Positions 8,502 to 16,619 of a DNA stretch of 56,409 bases are shown here, piece by piece. The notes below the pieces were generated by a model that worked only from the letters and a program-made list of their open reading frames with translations, was not told the origin of the DNA and did not search any database. The number at the start of each line of letters is the position of its first letter. Position 1 is the first letter of the stretch. Source of the DNA: HGM12587 sp964602445 (GTDB taxonomy: Bacteria; Bacillota; Clostridia; Lachnospirales; Lachnospiraceae). The DNA lies in contig CAZRQV010000010.1 in assembly GCA_964602445.1 (NCBI GenBank), forward strand, positions 1 through 56,409, given 5' to 3'. Position numbers and translations under genes: made by a program.

Positions 8502-11402
8502 TCATTCATCTATCTTTGCCATTCCAAGATTTATTAATTCTTGGATGGAATATAAGCGACATTGTCGCAAATTCCCTGATTCATAATCAAATACCAATTG
8601 ACCATCCACTACATCACATAGTTTCGGCAAATATGCTAATTTTTCAAATTTTTTGTTTAATAAAATTCCATACCTTTCACCTGCTGCACTAATATATTCT
8701 GTAATGATATAATTCTTCATCTCAGTTACATAAGTTAAATAAGCATCTTTTTCTAATGTTGTTATCAATTTATTAGTTTTTATATCATATACTTCTGGTG
8801 CTGAATGGAGTTCTGATTCTATTCTATATCCATCAACATAAAATTCTTCGTACAGATTTTTGGAAGGTTTTTCTATGTTTTCTTCCCTAATCACACTGCC
8901 ATCTTCCGCACTATAACAACGCTTCAAACCGTTATACCAAACAACCTCCAAATATGATATTTTATCTTCTTTTCTAAATTGTTGATCATAGATACTATCC
9001 GAATCCGGTATTTCTATTTCGCAAATCAATTCTCCTGCTATATCATAAATTTGAAAACCTTGATTACTGAATAACATTACTGTCTGTTTATTTTGACTAA
9101 CCCGAGCTTCTTCGTGAGCATAGTGTGAATCATATTGTAACAACTGATACTCCTTATACTCTTCATTCTTTAGCACACGAATCTGTGGCTGATTATGATT
9201 TCCAATAACAGAATATTGGTTATTAATTAACACAAAGTCACTGATTTCATCACAAGATTTTGAAGACATTAAATTCGCAGCAGAATCAAAAAAACTAAAA
9301 CACTGATCATCTGTGGCAACAACTACATTTTCTTTTCCAATTGAAAATGTAACAATATTAACATTTTCGGTATAGGCTAACTCCAATTGTTTTTGAGTTT
9401 CCGGTTCAAATCTTACTAGCAAATTATTTTTTGCCAAATATATTCCATTGGAATCCACTTTCAATTTCAAATTATCTTCTGTTTCCATTTTTCCTACAAA
9501 AACAGCATTTTTTATATCCACAACTTCAAAAACTGTATTTAATGATTTATTTTTCGTATATGCAAAATAATTTCCATAAAATCCTCCTGCAAACTTTCCT
9601 GCTTCAGATTTTTCACATAAAATCAAATCATTTTCACTATTTCCTAAATCAAAAATAATTAATTCGCCGTTTGAAAAACTAACAGCCAACATACTTCCAT
9701 TTTCGTTCAGTGTAAAAATATTTGCTTCCGGATCCATAAATATATCATTTTCTGCTACTGCCAAATGCTTTGTTGCAAAATCACATGTTGCAATCTCACT
9801 GCCATCCAGTGTACAATAAATTTTTGCATATGATTCGTCGCGATTTACCGCTGCTAAAACTTTTTTATCTTCAGAAATTGCAAGATTTGTCGCAATTTCA
9901 CCATTCCAAATTATTCGCATTTTTTCCAGATCATAAGCCGTCACGCCTTCTTTTCCGGCATATATAATCTTTGTTTCTTCTACGAAAACAACATCAGTTA
10001 ACGCAGATTCCTGAATTGGTAATACAACTATTTTTTTTAATGTTTCCAACTCGTAAACTGATACTTCATAAGCATAAACAACCGCCACATATTTTTCATT
10101 TGGAGATAATACAATATCATATGGTGCAGCTGGCAATTCTAAAACATCCAAATCTTTATATCCATCTGACATATCATAAGCTCCAACAGCATTTGCTAAC
10201 GCTAATTGCACTTCTGCTGCTAATGGTGCATCAAAAATATTCTTTTTCTCCGGAATTGCTTTTAACACCTGACGAATCGCTGTTGTAATCTCTCCTTGTT
10301 CTAAAGAATTTGCTGAATATTCTGCCAATGTAAGAGCTGCTTGATGCTTCTCTAACTGTTTTAATCCCACAAAAGTACAAGAAACTCCAGCACAAAAACA
10401 GATTCCCAAAAGACCACTAACAAAAGCTTTTTGTCTTTTATGGCGAACTGCTCTTTGATCATTTTTATGAAGCATACGAAATTCTTGTAGCATTTCTTCC
10501 GCTGACTGATAACGCATACTTGGCTTTGGTGCCATCGCTTTTTGAATAATCTTGGAAACTTCCGGATTGCATATTTTCGAGTCTAACGGCTCTACTTTTA
10601 ATGCATCTTGTGCCGGTCTTCTTCCTGAAATCAAATGATATAATGTCGCCCCTAAACTATAAATATCTGAACGAACATCCAACAGAATTATCTGCTTTCC
10701 ATCTGTTGTGCTTCTTGTAGGAGACAAAGACAATGATAAATTCTTTTTGTCCTTTACGGTTCTATCTGAGTCCAATACGGTCTTATCATAATCAATCTCT
10801 GTTTGTAGTGCTTCTCTATTTAATGTCTGTATTGAAGATTTTATGCCTTCTTCTTTTGCATATGATTCACCATAATGTTCCGGAGATGCATATCCACGAC
10901 TATGCCCTACTTTTACTGCACCTTCTTCGCCTAATGTAAGTGCGATGTTAAAATCAATCAAACAAATATCTCCATTAGGTCGCAACATAATATTGGCAGG
11001 TTTTATATCACCATGTAAGATTCCATACGGCGGATAACTGTGAAGATATTTTAATGCTTCTAATAATTGACATGCCCATTTTATTATTTCTGGCTGTGTA
11101 AGAATCACACCTTTTTTCAAAATCTTGTCAAAACTTTCACCATCTATGAAATCCATAACTGTATAGACTTGTCCGTCTTCCTGCACAAAATCATATACCT
11201 GTGGAATATATGTGTGACTTAAATCTTTTAATAAATCAACTTCCCGGCGTAATACTTCCTTACTTGCACGAAGCATACGTTTATCTGCTTTTAATACAAT
11301 CTTTTTTTCTAAACGCAAATGTTCACCCAAATAAACATCTCCGCCACCGCCAGAACCTATTTTAGTTTTAATCTCATATATTCCTGCAATAATCTGAGAC
11401 AT
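8502..11402 (-). CDS. Membrane Ser/Thr protein kinase with C-terminal beta-propeller
   Basis: 966 residues. The N-terminal Hanks-type kinase domain has a glycine-rich loop (GSGGGGDVYLG, about residues 16-26), candidate ATP lysine K38, the catalytic loop HGDIKPAN (130-137) with G in place of the usual R, DFN (150-152) in place of DFG, SPEHYG (173-178) and DIYSLG (246-251). A Ser/Thr-rich insertion of about 60 residues separates the last two motifs. One membrane segment lies at about 327-345 (GLLGICFCAGVSCTFVG). The remaining 600 residues look like a WD40/YVTN-type propeller and should be outside the cell if the kinase is inside. There are no PASTA domains. The ATG has GGGAGAAG upstream. The gene is embedded with PP2C and FHA genes, so it should phosphorylate targets read by the FHA protein. 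DFN occurs in some active bacterial kinases, but activity is inferred here. Confidence 0.9.
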   Translation of the reverse strand: MSQIIAGIYEIKTKIGSGGGGDVYLGEHLRLEKKIVLKADKRMLRASKEVLRREVDLLKDLSHTYIPQVYDFVQEDGQVYTVMDFIDGESFDKILKKGVILTQPEIIKWACQLLEALKYLHSYPPYGILHGDIKPANIMLRPNGDICLIDFNIALTLGEEGAVKVGHSRGYASPEHYGESYAKEEGIKSSIQTLNREALQTEIDYDKTVLDSDRTVKDKKNLSLSLSPTRSTTDGKQIILLDVRSDIYSLGATLYHLISGRRPAQDALKVEPLDSKICNPEVSKIIQKAMAPKPSMRYQSAEEMLQEFRMLHKNDQRAVRHKRQKAFVSGLLGICFCAGVSCTFVGLKQLEKHQAALTLAEYSANSLEQGEITTAIRQVLKAIPEKKNIFDAPLAAEVQLALANAVGAYDMSDGYKDLDVLELPAAPYDIVLSPNEKYVAVVYAYEVSVYELETLKKIVVLPIQESALTDVVFVEETKIIYAGKEGVTAYDLEKMRIIWNGEIATNLAISEDKKVLAAVNRDESYAKIYCTLDGSEIATCDFATKHLAVAENDIFMDPEANIFTLNENGSMLAVSFSNGELIIFDLGNSENDLILCEKSEAGKFAGGFYGNYFAYTKNKSLNTVFEVVDIKNAVFVGKMETEDNLKLKVDSNGIYLAKNNLLVRFEPETQKQLELAYTENVNIVTFSIGKENVVVATDDQCFSFFDSAANLMSSKSCDEISDFVLINNQYSVIGNHNQPQIRVLKNEEYKEYQLLQYDSHYAHEEARVSQNKQTVMLFSNQGFQIYDIAGELICEIEIPDSDSIYDQQFRKEDKISYLEVVWYNGLKRCYSAEDGSVIREENIEKPSKNLYEEFYVDGYRIESELHSAPEVYDIKTNKLITTLEKDAYLTYVTEMKNYIITEYISAAGERYGILLNKKFEKLAYLPKLCDVVDGQLVFDYESGNLRQCRLYSIQELINLGMAKIDE

Positions 11403-11420
11403 ACTCTTCTCCCATTACCT

Positions 11421-11573
11421 AATTTGCTTTCCATAATCTTTTTCTAACTGCTTTTTTATCTTTTTTCCTTTTGAATAAAACAAAAACGCACACATAACTG
11501 CTATACATAAAGTAACAATCATTACGATAATTCCGATTAAAAAAAGTAACTGACTACTTGATATATCGACCAT
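11421..11573 (-). CDS. Small single-span membrane protein (50 aa) between phosphatase and kinase
   Basis: A 50-codon frame runs from ATG at 11573 to TAG at 11421. It starts 1 base after the PP2C stop and is preceded by GGGAGAATAAA, a proper ribosome site lying in the PP2C 3' end. The product is MVDISSSQLL, then a hydrophobic span (FLIGIIVMIVTLCIAVMCAFLFY), then a basic tail (SKGKKIKKQLEKDYGKQIR). By the positive-inside rule the tail faces the cytoplasm. It fits the gene spacing of the block exactly. No family is recognised; it could be a kinase or pilus accessory subunit. Confidence 0.7.
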
Positions 11574-11574
11574 T

Positions 11575-12318
11575 TTATTCTCCCTCTGCTACTTTCAAAA
11601 CAACACAAGAAATATTATCCATTTCTCCACGTCCCCGGATTTTCGAGATTAAATATTTACATATTTTTTTAATTTCTTCATCATTTATCATATATTTAGA
11701 TAATTCCTGTATATCTATACAGGTTAATTTTTTGTACAAACCGTCTGTGCCCAATATGAATACATCTCCATTCTGTATAAATCCAGTATTCTTCTGAATA
11801 GAAATATTTTCCTTTTTTCCAATATAATTTATTAAAAAAGTTTTTTCTTTTCCGTTGATTTGTTTTAAAATAATTTCATCTTGTGTCATCTTTTTTAACA
11901 TATGGCGCAAACAATATATTCTACTGTCACCTACATGAAAAATCCAGTATTCTCGATCAAGTATAAAAATTAACGACATCGTACAGCCAATCGGATTTCT
12001 ATTTTTTCGATTATGTTCAAAAACCAGTTCATTCAATTCCCTAATCGTGAACTCCAAATCTTCTATAAGCTGTACTTTATTCATTACCTCAGGATAATAT
12101 GGAACCGCTTCGTCAAACCATTTTTTTATACCTTTTACTATCATTTGTGAAGCTATTTCACTCTCAGAAAAACTGCCAATTCCATCACATATACATGAAA
12201 CCCCTACCAAATGTCCTCTTATAGATGTCCGAGCACACAATATACGATCCTGATTTTTAGTTCTAAAACTTCCTCGATCAGTTGCATAACCAAATTTTAA
12301 AGAATTTTCATATTTCAT
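11575..12318 (-). CDS. PP2C-family Ser/Thr phosphatase
   Basis: 247 residues, the usual length for a bacterial single-domain PP2C (PrpC/Stp type). Metal-site motifs are visible in order: an N-terminal TDRGSFRTKNQDR, CDGIGSF (the DG pair), GDSRIY, ITQD-like MTQDE, GTDGLYKK and the C-terminal DNIS. There is no signal peptide or membrane span, so it acts in the cytoplasm. It should remove phosphate from Ser/Thr residues modified by the kinase at 8502-11402, two genes downstream. It starts 3 bases after the FHA stop and is followed after 1 base by the small membrane protein, implying translational coupling. Confidence 0.93.
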   Translation of the reverse strand: MKYENSLKFGYATDRGSFRTKNQDRILCARTSIRGHLVGVSCICDGIGSFSESEIASQMIVKGIKKWFDEAVPYYPEVMNKVQLIEDLEFTIRELNELVFEHNRKNRNPIGCTMSLIFILDREYWIFHVGDSRIYCLRHMLKKMTQDEIILKQINGKEKTFLINYIGKKENISIQKNTGFIQNGDVFILGTDGLYKKLTCIDIQELSKYMINDEEIKKICKYLISKIRGRGEMDNISCVVLKVAEGE

Positions 12319-12321
12319 TGT

Positions 12322-13737
12322 TTAACATATCCTATATGTAATTCTATTATTTTTAGAAAAAATGATGCGATCGCCTTTAGTGAGCTGCCAAGGCATGTTT
12401 GCAGCTAAAGCTACATCATTTACCAATGTTCCATTTGCAGATCCCAAATCTATAATTACAATTTTTCCTTCTTTCTTTTCAACTCTGCAGTGTCTTCTGC
12501 TGATGAAAGATAAAGATGACTCAAAATTATAATCAGCCTGGGCATTCCCTGCTTTATCATATCTACCAATGGTCGCATAACCTTTTGTCAGGTCTATTTC
12601 AATATATTTTGGACAATGAAATCCATGATCTGCTTCTAACTGTAACATCAATTTACTATCACTACTCTCGCTTATCACCAAATCCTCTGTTACTGTCGAG
12701 TCATCAAATACATCGTAGTCGCAATAAGCATTCTGATCATTTTCAAAATTTCTTTCATTTTTTTCATATGAAAAATCGCTTATTTTTTCTGCTTCACTTT
12801 GCTGCATCTTCTTTCCTTCTGCTTTTGACAATCCATTATTTTTTCCACCAAATAAACTTCCAAAAAATCCTTTACCGTTTTTTTCTTTCGTCTGTTCTTT
12901 TGAAACTTCCCGTTCTTTTCCCCTTTTTTCTCTTTTTTTATTTTCTTTTTTAGAATCATTAGTTGATTCATCACCAAATAAATTGTTAATCAACGATTCT
13001 TTAACATCATCTTTCCCAAACTCATCTGAAATCTTATGTATTTCTACTTCTTTTACTTTATCAACTTCTTCCTTTTCATTTCTAATTTTAGCTTTCTTAC
13101 TTTCCCAACTATTACTAATATTTTCTTTAATCTCTACCAAATCTAAAGACTTATTTTTTTCAATTTCTTTTTTAGGTTCAATAATTACCTTATTTTCTGC
13201 TGCTTGTTTTTCCCGCATAATATCTTCTAATAATAACATTAGCGTTGTGCTTTTTTCTTTTGTTTTTCGATAAAGGTTCAATGTACATTTAGGATCATCA
13301 CTTAAATTTATTTTCAAAATAAAATCTCCAAAAAATCCCAAAATATCCTCTTCGCTTTGATAATAAGATTCTTCAAAACGATACATATAACGGATATCTG
13401 TATAATTTTTTCCTACAATGATATATTCCTCATTTAAATAAAATTTATGATAGTCCAAAAACCAGTCATTACATTCTTTTAACGGTCGAATCATATTTTC
13501 CAGTAATATCATCATTTCATTTTTTGTCATCTTTTCTGGCAAATAACTTAAACGAATTCCTTGACCTATTTCGTAACGTATTTCAGTTTCTCCATTAATA
13601 TTAATTGCCTTAGTTGGAAGTAAAAAATCTGGTGTTTCATATTTGATAACATTCATAGCAATTTCATCAATTGCTATTTTTTCTGAAATATCAATTTTTA
13701 CGTATGTCTTATTTGCAATTACTATATCTTTTAACAT
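12322..13737 (-). CDS. FHA-domain protein with DUF6382-like N-terminus
   Basis: 471 residues. The first about 170 residues resemble the DUF6382 module found in Firmicutes FHA proteins (RLSYLPEKM, then WFLDYHKFYLNEEYI). A highly charged Lys/Glu linker follows with a glycine-phenylalanine patch (GFFGSLFGGKNNG). The C-terminal about 85 residues are an FHA domain with ATIGRYD, SRRHC and the SANGTLVND loop, all key phosphothreonine-pocket residues being present. FHA domains bind pThr peptides, so this is the likely reader of the local kinase. No membrane segment is seen. Comparable kinase/phosphatase/FHA trios control type VI secretion in Proteobacteria; a link to a Tad machine here is inference from gene order. 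Confidence 0.88.
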   Translation of the reverse strand: MLKDIVIANKTYVKIDISEKIAIDEIAMNVIKYETPDFLLPTKAININGETEIRYEIGQGIRLSYLPEKMTKNEMMILLENMIRPLKECNDWFLDYHKFYLNEEYIIVGKNYTDIRYMYRFEESYYQSEEDILGFFGDFILKINLSDDPKCTLNLYRKTKEKSTTLMLLLEDIMREKQAAENKVIIEPKKEIEKNKSLDLVEIKENISNSWESKKAKIRNEKEEVDKVKEVEIHKISDEFGKDDVKESLINNLFGDESTNDSKKENKKREKRGKEREVSKEQTKEKNGKGFFGSLFGGKNNGLSKAEGKKMQQSEAEKISDFSYEKNERNFENDQNAYCDYDVFDDSTVTEDLVISESSDSKLMLQLEADHGFHCPKYIEIDLTKGYATIGRYDKAGNAQADYNFESSLSFISRRHCRVEKKEGKIVIIDLGSANGTLVNDVALAANMPWQLTKGDRIIFSKNNRITYRIC

Positions 13738-13764
13738 AATTTTCCGTACCTCTTATTTTTATTT

Positions 13765-15105
13765 TTAAAACAGATCATAGTATTGTAATTGAAGAATTAT
13801 ATATTCTCCTGCTTCATTCTTAGTGATTGCTTTACCTTGTACAAATGGATATCCCTGTACATATTCTGCATCGATAACCATTGTATTATCATAATTAATA
13901 TAGCCCCATTGCCCTGCATATTGAACAGCTGCTACATGGTCTGAAAATGAATATGCATCAACATATTGATAATCAATAATGACTTCTCCATCCATGTCTG
14001 CAAATCCCCATTTTCCATTTGCATTTGATACTGCACACAAATCACCTTCAAAACCTTTCGCATTCACAAATCTCATCTCGTATAATTCTTTACCTTCAGA
14101 ATCAATTAAATAATATCCTTTCTCATCTTGTACCATTGCATACTTTCCATTAAAGGCTTGTCCTCTGCTATTTACAGCCACATCTTTAAAAATGTAGTCT
14201 GTTATACTTTTAAAATTTTCATCTAAAAGTGCCCATCTATCATCTTTTTTCACAAAATAGGTACCGTTTTCATTCATATATATTCCATCGAACTCATTTT
14301 CTGTTAATTGCTGAAATGTTCTAGAATAAATTCCATATTTTCCTTCTTTTATCCCAACAATTGCATATGCTGAAATATTCTCTACCTTATCTAATCTATT
14401 TTTATCCAGTGCATTTCGATATCCATTTTCATCTATTAACATATAGATTCCATCATTTTTAACAACTGCATACCCATTTTGAAATGTTGTTACCTCTTCA
14501 TACGAAAATTCTAAAAATGTTTTTCCAGAACCATCAACATATCCCCAATACTGACCATCAAAAGCAGGCATAATCCAATTTTCATTTGGTTGCTTCATTT
14601 CCGAAATCGCTACGATCCGTTCCCTATATTCATATATCAATTCTTCTCTTAATCGAATCAATTCTTCATTCTCTGGATATTCCTTGATACCATTATTTAT
14701 AATTTCTATCGCTTTTGCTTTATTTTCCTCTTCTAATTTATGCTTAGCCAACGAAAGATACTCTTCGCTTTTTGCATTTCCACTCTCAATACGTTCTTTG
14801 ATCAAATCGTAATATTCTTCTAACATTTCTGCTTCTAAATACAACTGTTCTAAATCTTCTTCCAAATCCGAATTATTTTCCGTATCATATTCTTCTAACG
14901 CTTCTTTATAATTATTTATCGCACGAATATACAACTCATCTTCTAAATATATTTCTGCTTCTTCAATTAATATATTTTGAGCATTTTTTTCTTTATCCAT
15001 CCCAATTGCAAAGAAAGTACTTATCCAACCAATTCCTACTACAGCAATAATCAATAAAACAATCTCGCTTTTTGTACTATTTACCAAATTTCTTTTTTTT
15101 GCCAT
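13765..15105 (-). CDS. Membrane-anchored WG-repeat protein
   Basis: 446 residues. One N-terminal membrane span (EIVLLIIAVVGIGWISTFFAIG, about 14-35) is preceded by basic residues. A helical TPR-like region follows to about 165 (ELYIRAINNYKEALEEYD, SLAKHKLEEENKAKAIEIIN). Then come WG/KWG-type repeats: YWGYVDGSG, KYGIYSRT, RWALLDENF, KWGFADMDGE and QWGYINYD. WG repeats form beta-propeller-like folds of unknown binding role. With the N-terminus inside, the TPR and WG parts lie outside. It is located between the prepilin peptidase and the FHA gene, so it may be an external platform of the pilus or a sensor. Function unproven. Confidence 0.82.
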   Translation of the reverse strand: MAKKRNLVNSTKSEIVLLIIAVVGIGWISTFFAIGMDKEKNAQNILIEEAEIYLEDELYIRAINNYKEALEEYDTENNSDLEEDLEQLYLEAEMLEEYYDLIKERIESGNAKSEEYLSLAKHKLEEENKAKAIEIINNGIKEYPENEELIRLREELIYEYRERIVAISEMKQPNENWIMPAFDGQYWGYVDGSGKTFLEFSYEEVTTFQNGYAVVKNDGIYMLIDENGYRNALDKNRLDKVENISAYAIVGIKEGKYGIYSRTFQQLTENEFDGIYMNENGTYFVKKDDRWALLDENFKSITDYIFKDVAVNSRGQAFNGKYAMVQDEKGYYLIDSEGKELYEMRFVNAKGFEGDLCAVSNANGKWGFADMDGEVIIDYQYVDAYSFSDHVAAVQYAGQWGYINYDNTMVIDAEYVQGYPFVQGKAITKNEAGEYIILQLQYYDLF

Positions 15106-15114
15106 AATCTTAAC

Positions 15115-15771
15115 TTACCCCACAATATATGTAATAATCATTCCCATATATAAGAATGGAACAAAGGGAATTTCATCTTTACGTGTTATTTTATTTCTTA
15201 ATAATTGTACAATTGAAAAAAACGCACTTATACAACAACCATAAAAAACAGTTCTTACCACATAATTTCCTGTTATAAAGATTCCTAAAACTAAAGCAAG
15301 TTTTACATCACCTTCTCCTATTTGACCTCTGCTAATTAAATACGCTCCACCGAAAGAAAAAAGGCTAAACAAAAATCCAAGCATCATTGACGGAAATATT
15401 TCTACTATCATTCCGCTTGCATGTACATATTGCAGTCCGATCTCAATCAAACAACAGCTAACACATAAAAGAATAATTCTATTAGGAACTATACACTCCC
15501 AATAATCTGTTATACACAACACCATCATGCATACCAAATTTGTATACAACAATGCTAGCATAATTCCAGATAACTCCCCTCCATAAAACTCAAGCCAAAT
15601 TTTGAACATTGCTATTTCCCCAAAACTAAGAACAATTATTTCTTCTTTTGATTCAAAAAGCTTCCTTTCTTGATTTTTAACTAATTCAAAATATGGTTTA
15701 TTCCATTGTAAAATACAATAATAAAGTCCAATGAGCCCTATCGCCAAAATTAAAAAAAATACATATTTCAT
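15115..15771 (-). CDS. A24-family prepilin peptidase (TadV/CpaA type)
   Basis: 218 residues and polytopic. The two catalytic aspartates of the aspartic prepilin peptidase family are visible as ITDYWE (D89) and GEGDVK (D155, the GxGD motif). The N-terminal methylase domain of classical PilD is absent, as in TadV/CpaA, though an about 60-residue N-terminal section precedes the core. It would cleave the class III leaders of the pilin at 19832-20074 and the TadE-like proteins at the cytoplasmic membrane face. It is 17 bases downstream of the second TadE-like gene and 9 bases upstream of the WG-repeat gene. Confidence 0.9.
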   Translation of the reverse strand: MKYVFFLILAIGLIGLYYCILQWNKPYFELVKNQERKLFESKEEIIVLSFGEIAMFKIWLEFYGGELSGIMLALLYTNLVCMMVLCITDYWECIVPNRIILLCVSCCLIEIGLQYVHASGMIVEIFPSMMLGFLFSLFSFGGAYLISRGQIGEGDVKLALVLGIFITGNYVVRTVFYGCCISAFFSIVQLLRNKITRKDEIPFVPFLYMGMIITYIVG

Positions 15772-15788
15772 ACGTTTTATCCTAACTA

Positions 15789-16607
15789 TTATTTTTTATA
15801 ATGCACGCCATCACCATCTAACCATGCTGGAACTGCACATCTTTGAACGACATGAATTCTCGGCTTTTTTAAAAACAATTCAAAAAATGATATTTCCAAG
15901 TCATATTCGGCAACAATATCAATCATTTTATATTCCTTATCTTGAAAAATTTTACTTTTACTAAAATCTAAACCTTTTACACCATTAACAACGCCAGCTT
16001 TATTTAGATATTCATTTGCCGTCATCGCATCAGATGTTGAAAATGTAGATTCTAAATAAGTGGGAACCAATTCTGATGATATTGTATTTAATATCCAAGA
16101 CTTTAACGCCTGCTCTCCTTGCTCTATTCCATAATAAACAAGATTTCTTAACAAATCTTCCGGATCACTAACCAATGCAATATCAGCATTAATGGCATCT
16201 TTACCTGCATCAATCGTATTTTTTCCATCTGTAATTATTTGATCTAAATCATTTTTCAAATTATCCGAATTGCTATCTACTACTTTTTTTGCATTCGTAC
16301 TTAAAGAGTCTAATTCTCCTAAAAACTCCGTCGTTTTTTGAATTGCTGTATCAATTTCTACCGTTTCTTTATCAATATCGGCACCTAAAACCTTATCACC
16401 ATTACGAATTCCTAAGGCTTCGTAAAAATATGTATATGCTGTCAATTCACTGCCTGCCTGATACATCGCATACTGTATTTTATTATGTACTGCAAAAATA
16501 TTAATAAATGAAATAATACCTAAAATTATCATGATAAACGGAACCAGACTTAATACAGCTTCTACCGTCATCAACCCTTTTTCTCTTTTTGCTTTTTTGT
16601 TATACAT
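15789..16607 (-). CDS. TadE-like pseudopilin
   Basis: 272 residues. The N-terminus KREKG-LMTVEAVLSLVPF fits a prepilin-peptidase site (cleavage after G) with glutamate at mature position 5, followed by a single hydrophobic helix (MIILGIISFINIFAV). The rest is soluble, partly coiled-coil (about 70-140, rich in Asp/Lys), ending WLDGDGVHYKK. TadE/TadF-like proteins are minor pseudopilins of Flp/Tad systems. It is immediately downstream of the DUF5702-like gene and upstream of the peptidase gene. Confidence 0.8.
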   Translation of the reverse strand: MYNKKAKREKGLMTVEAVLSLVPFIMIILGIISFINIFAVHNKIQYAMYQAGSELTAYTYFYEALGIRNGDKVLGADIDKETVEIDTAIQKTTEFLGELDSLSTNAKKVVDSNSDNLKNDLDQIITDGKNTIDAGKDAINADIALVSDPEDLLRNLVYYGIEQGEQALKSWILNTISSELVPTYLESTFSTSDAMTANEYLNKAGVVNGVKGLDFSKSKIFQDKEYKMIDIVAEYDLEISFFELFLKKPRIHVVQRCAVPAWLDGDGVHYKK

Positions 16608-16619
16608 CTTCTACTTTCC

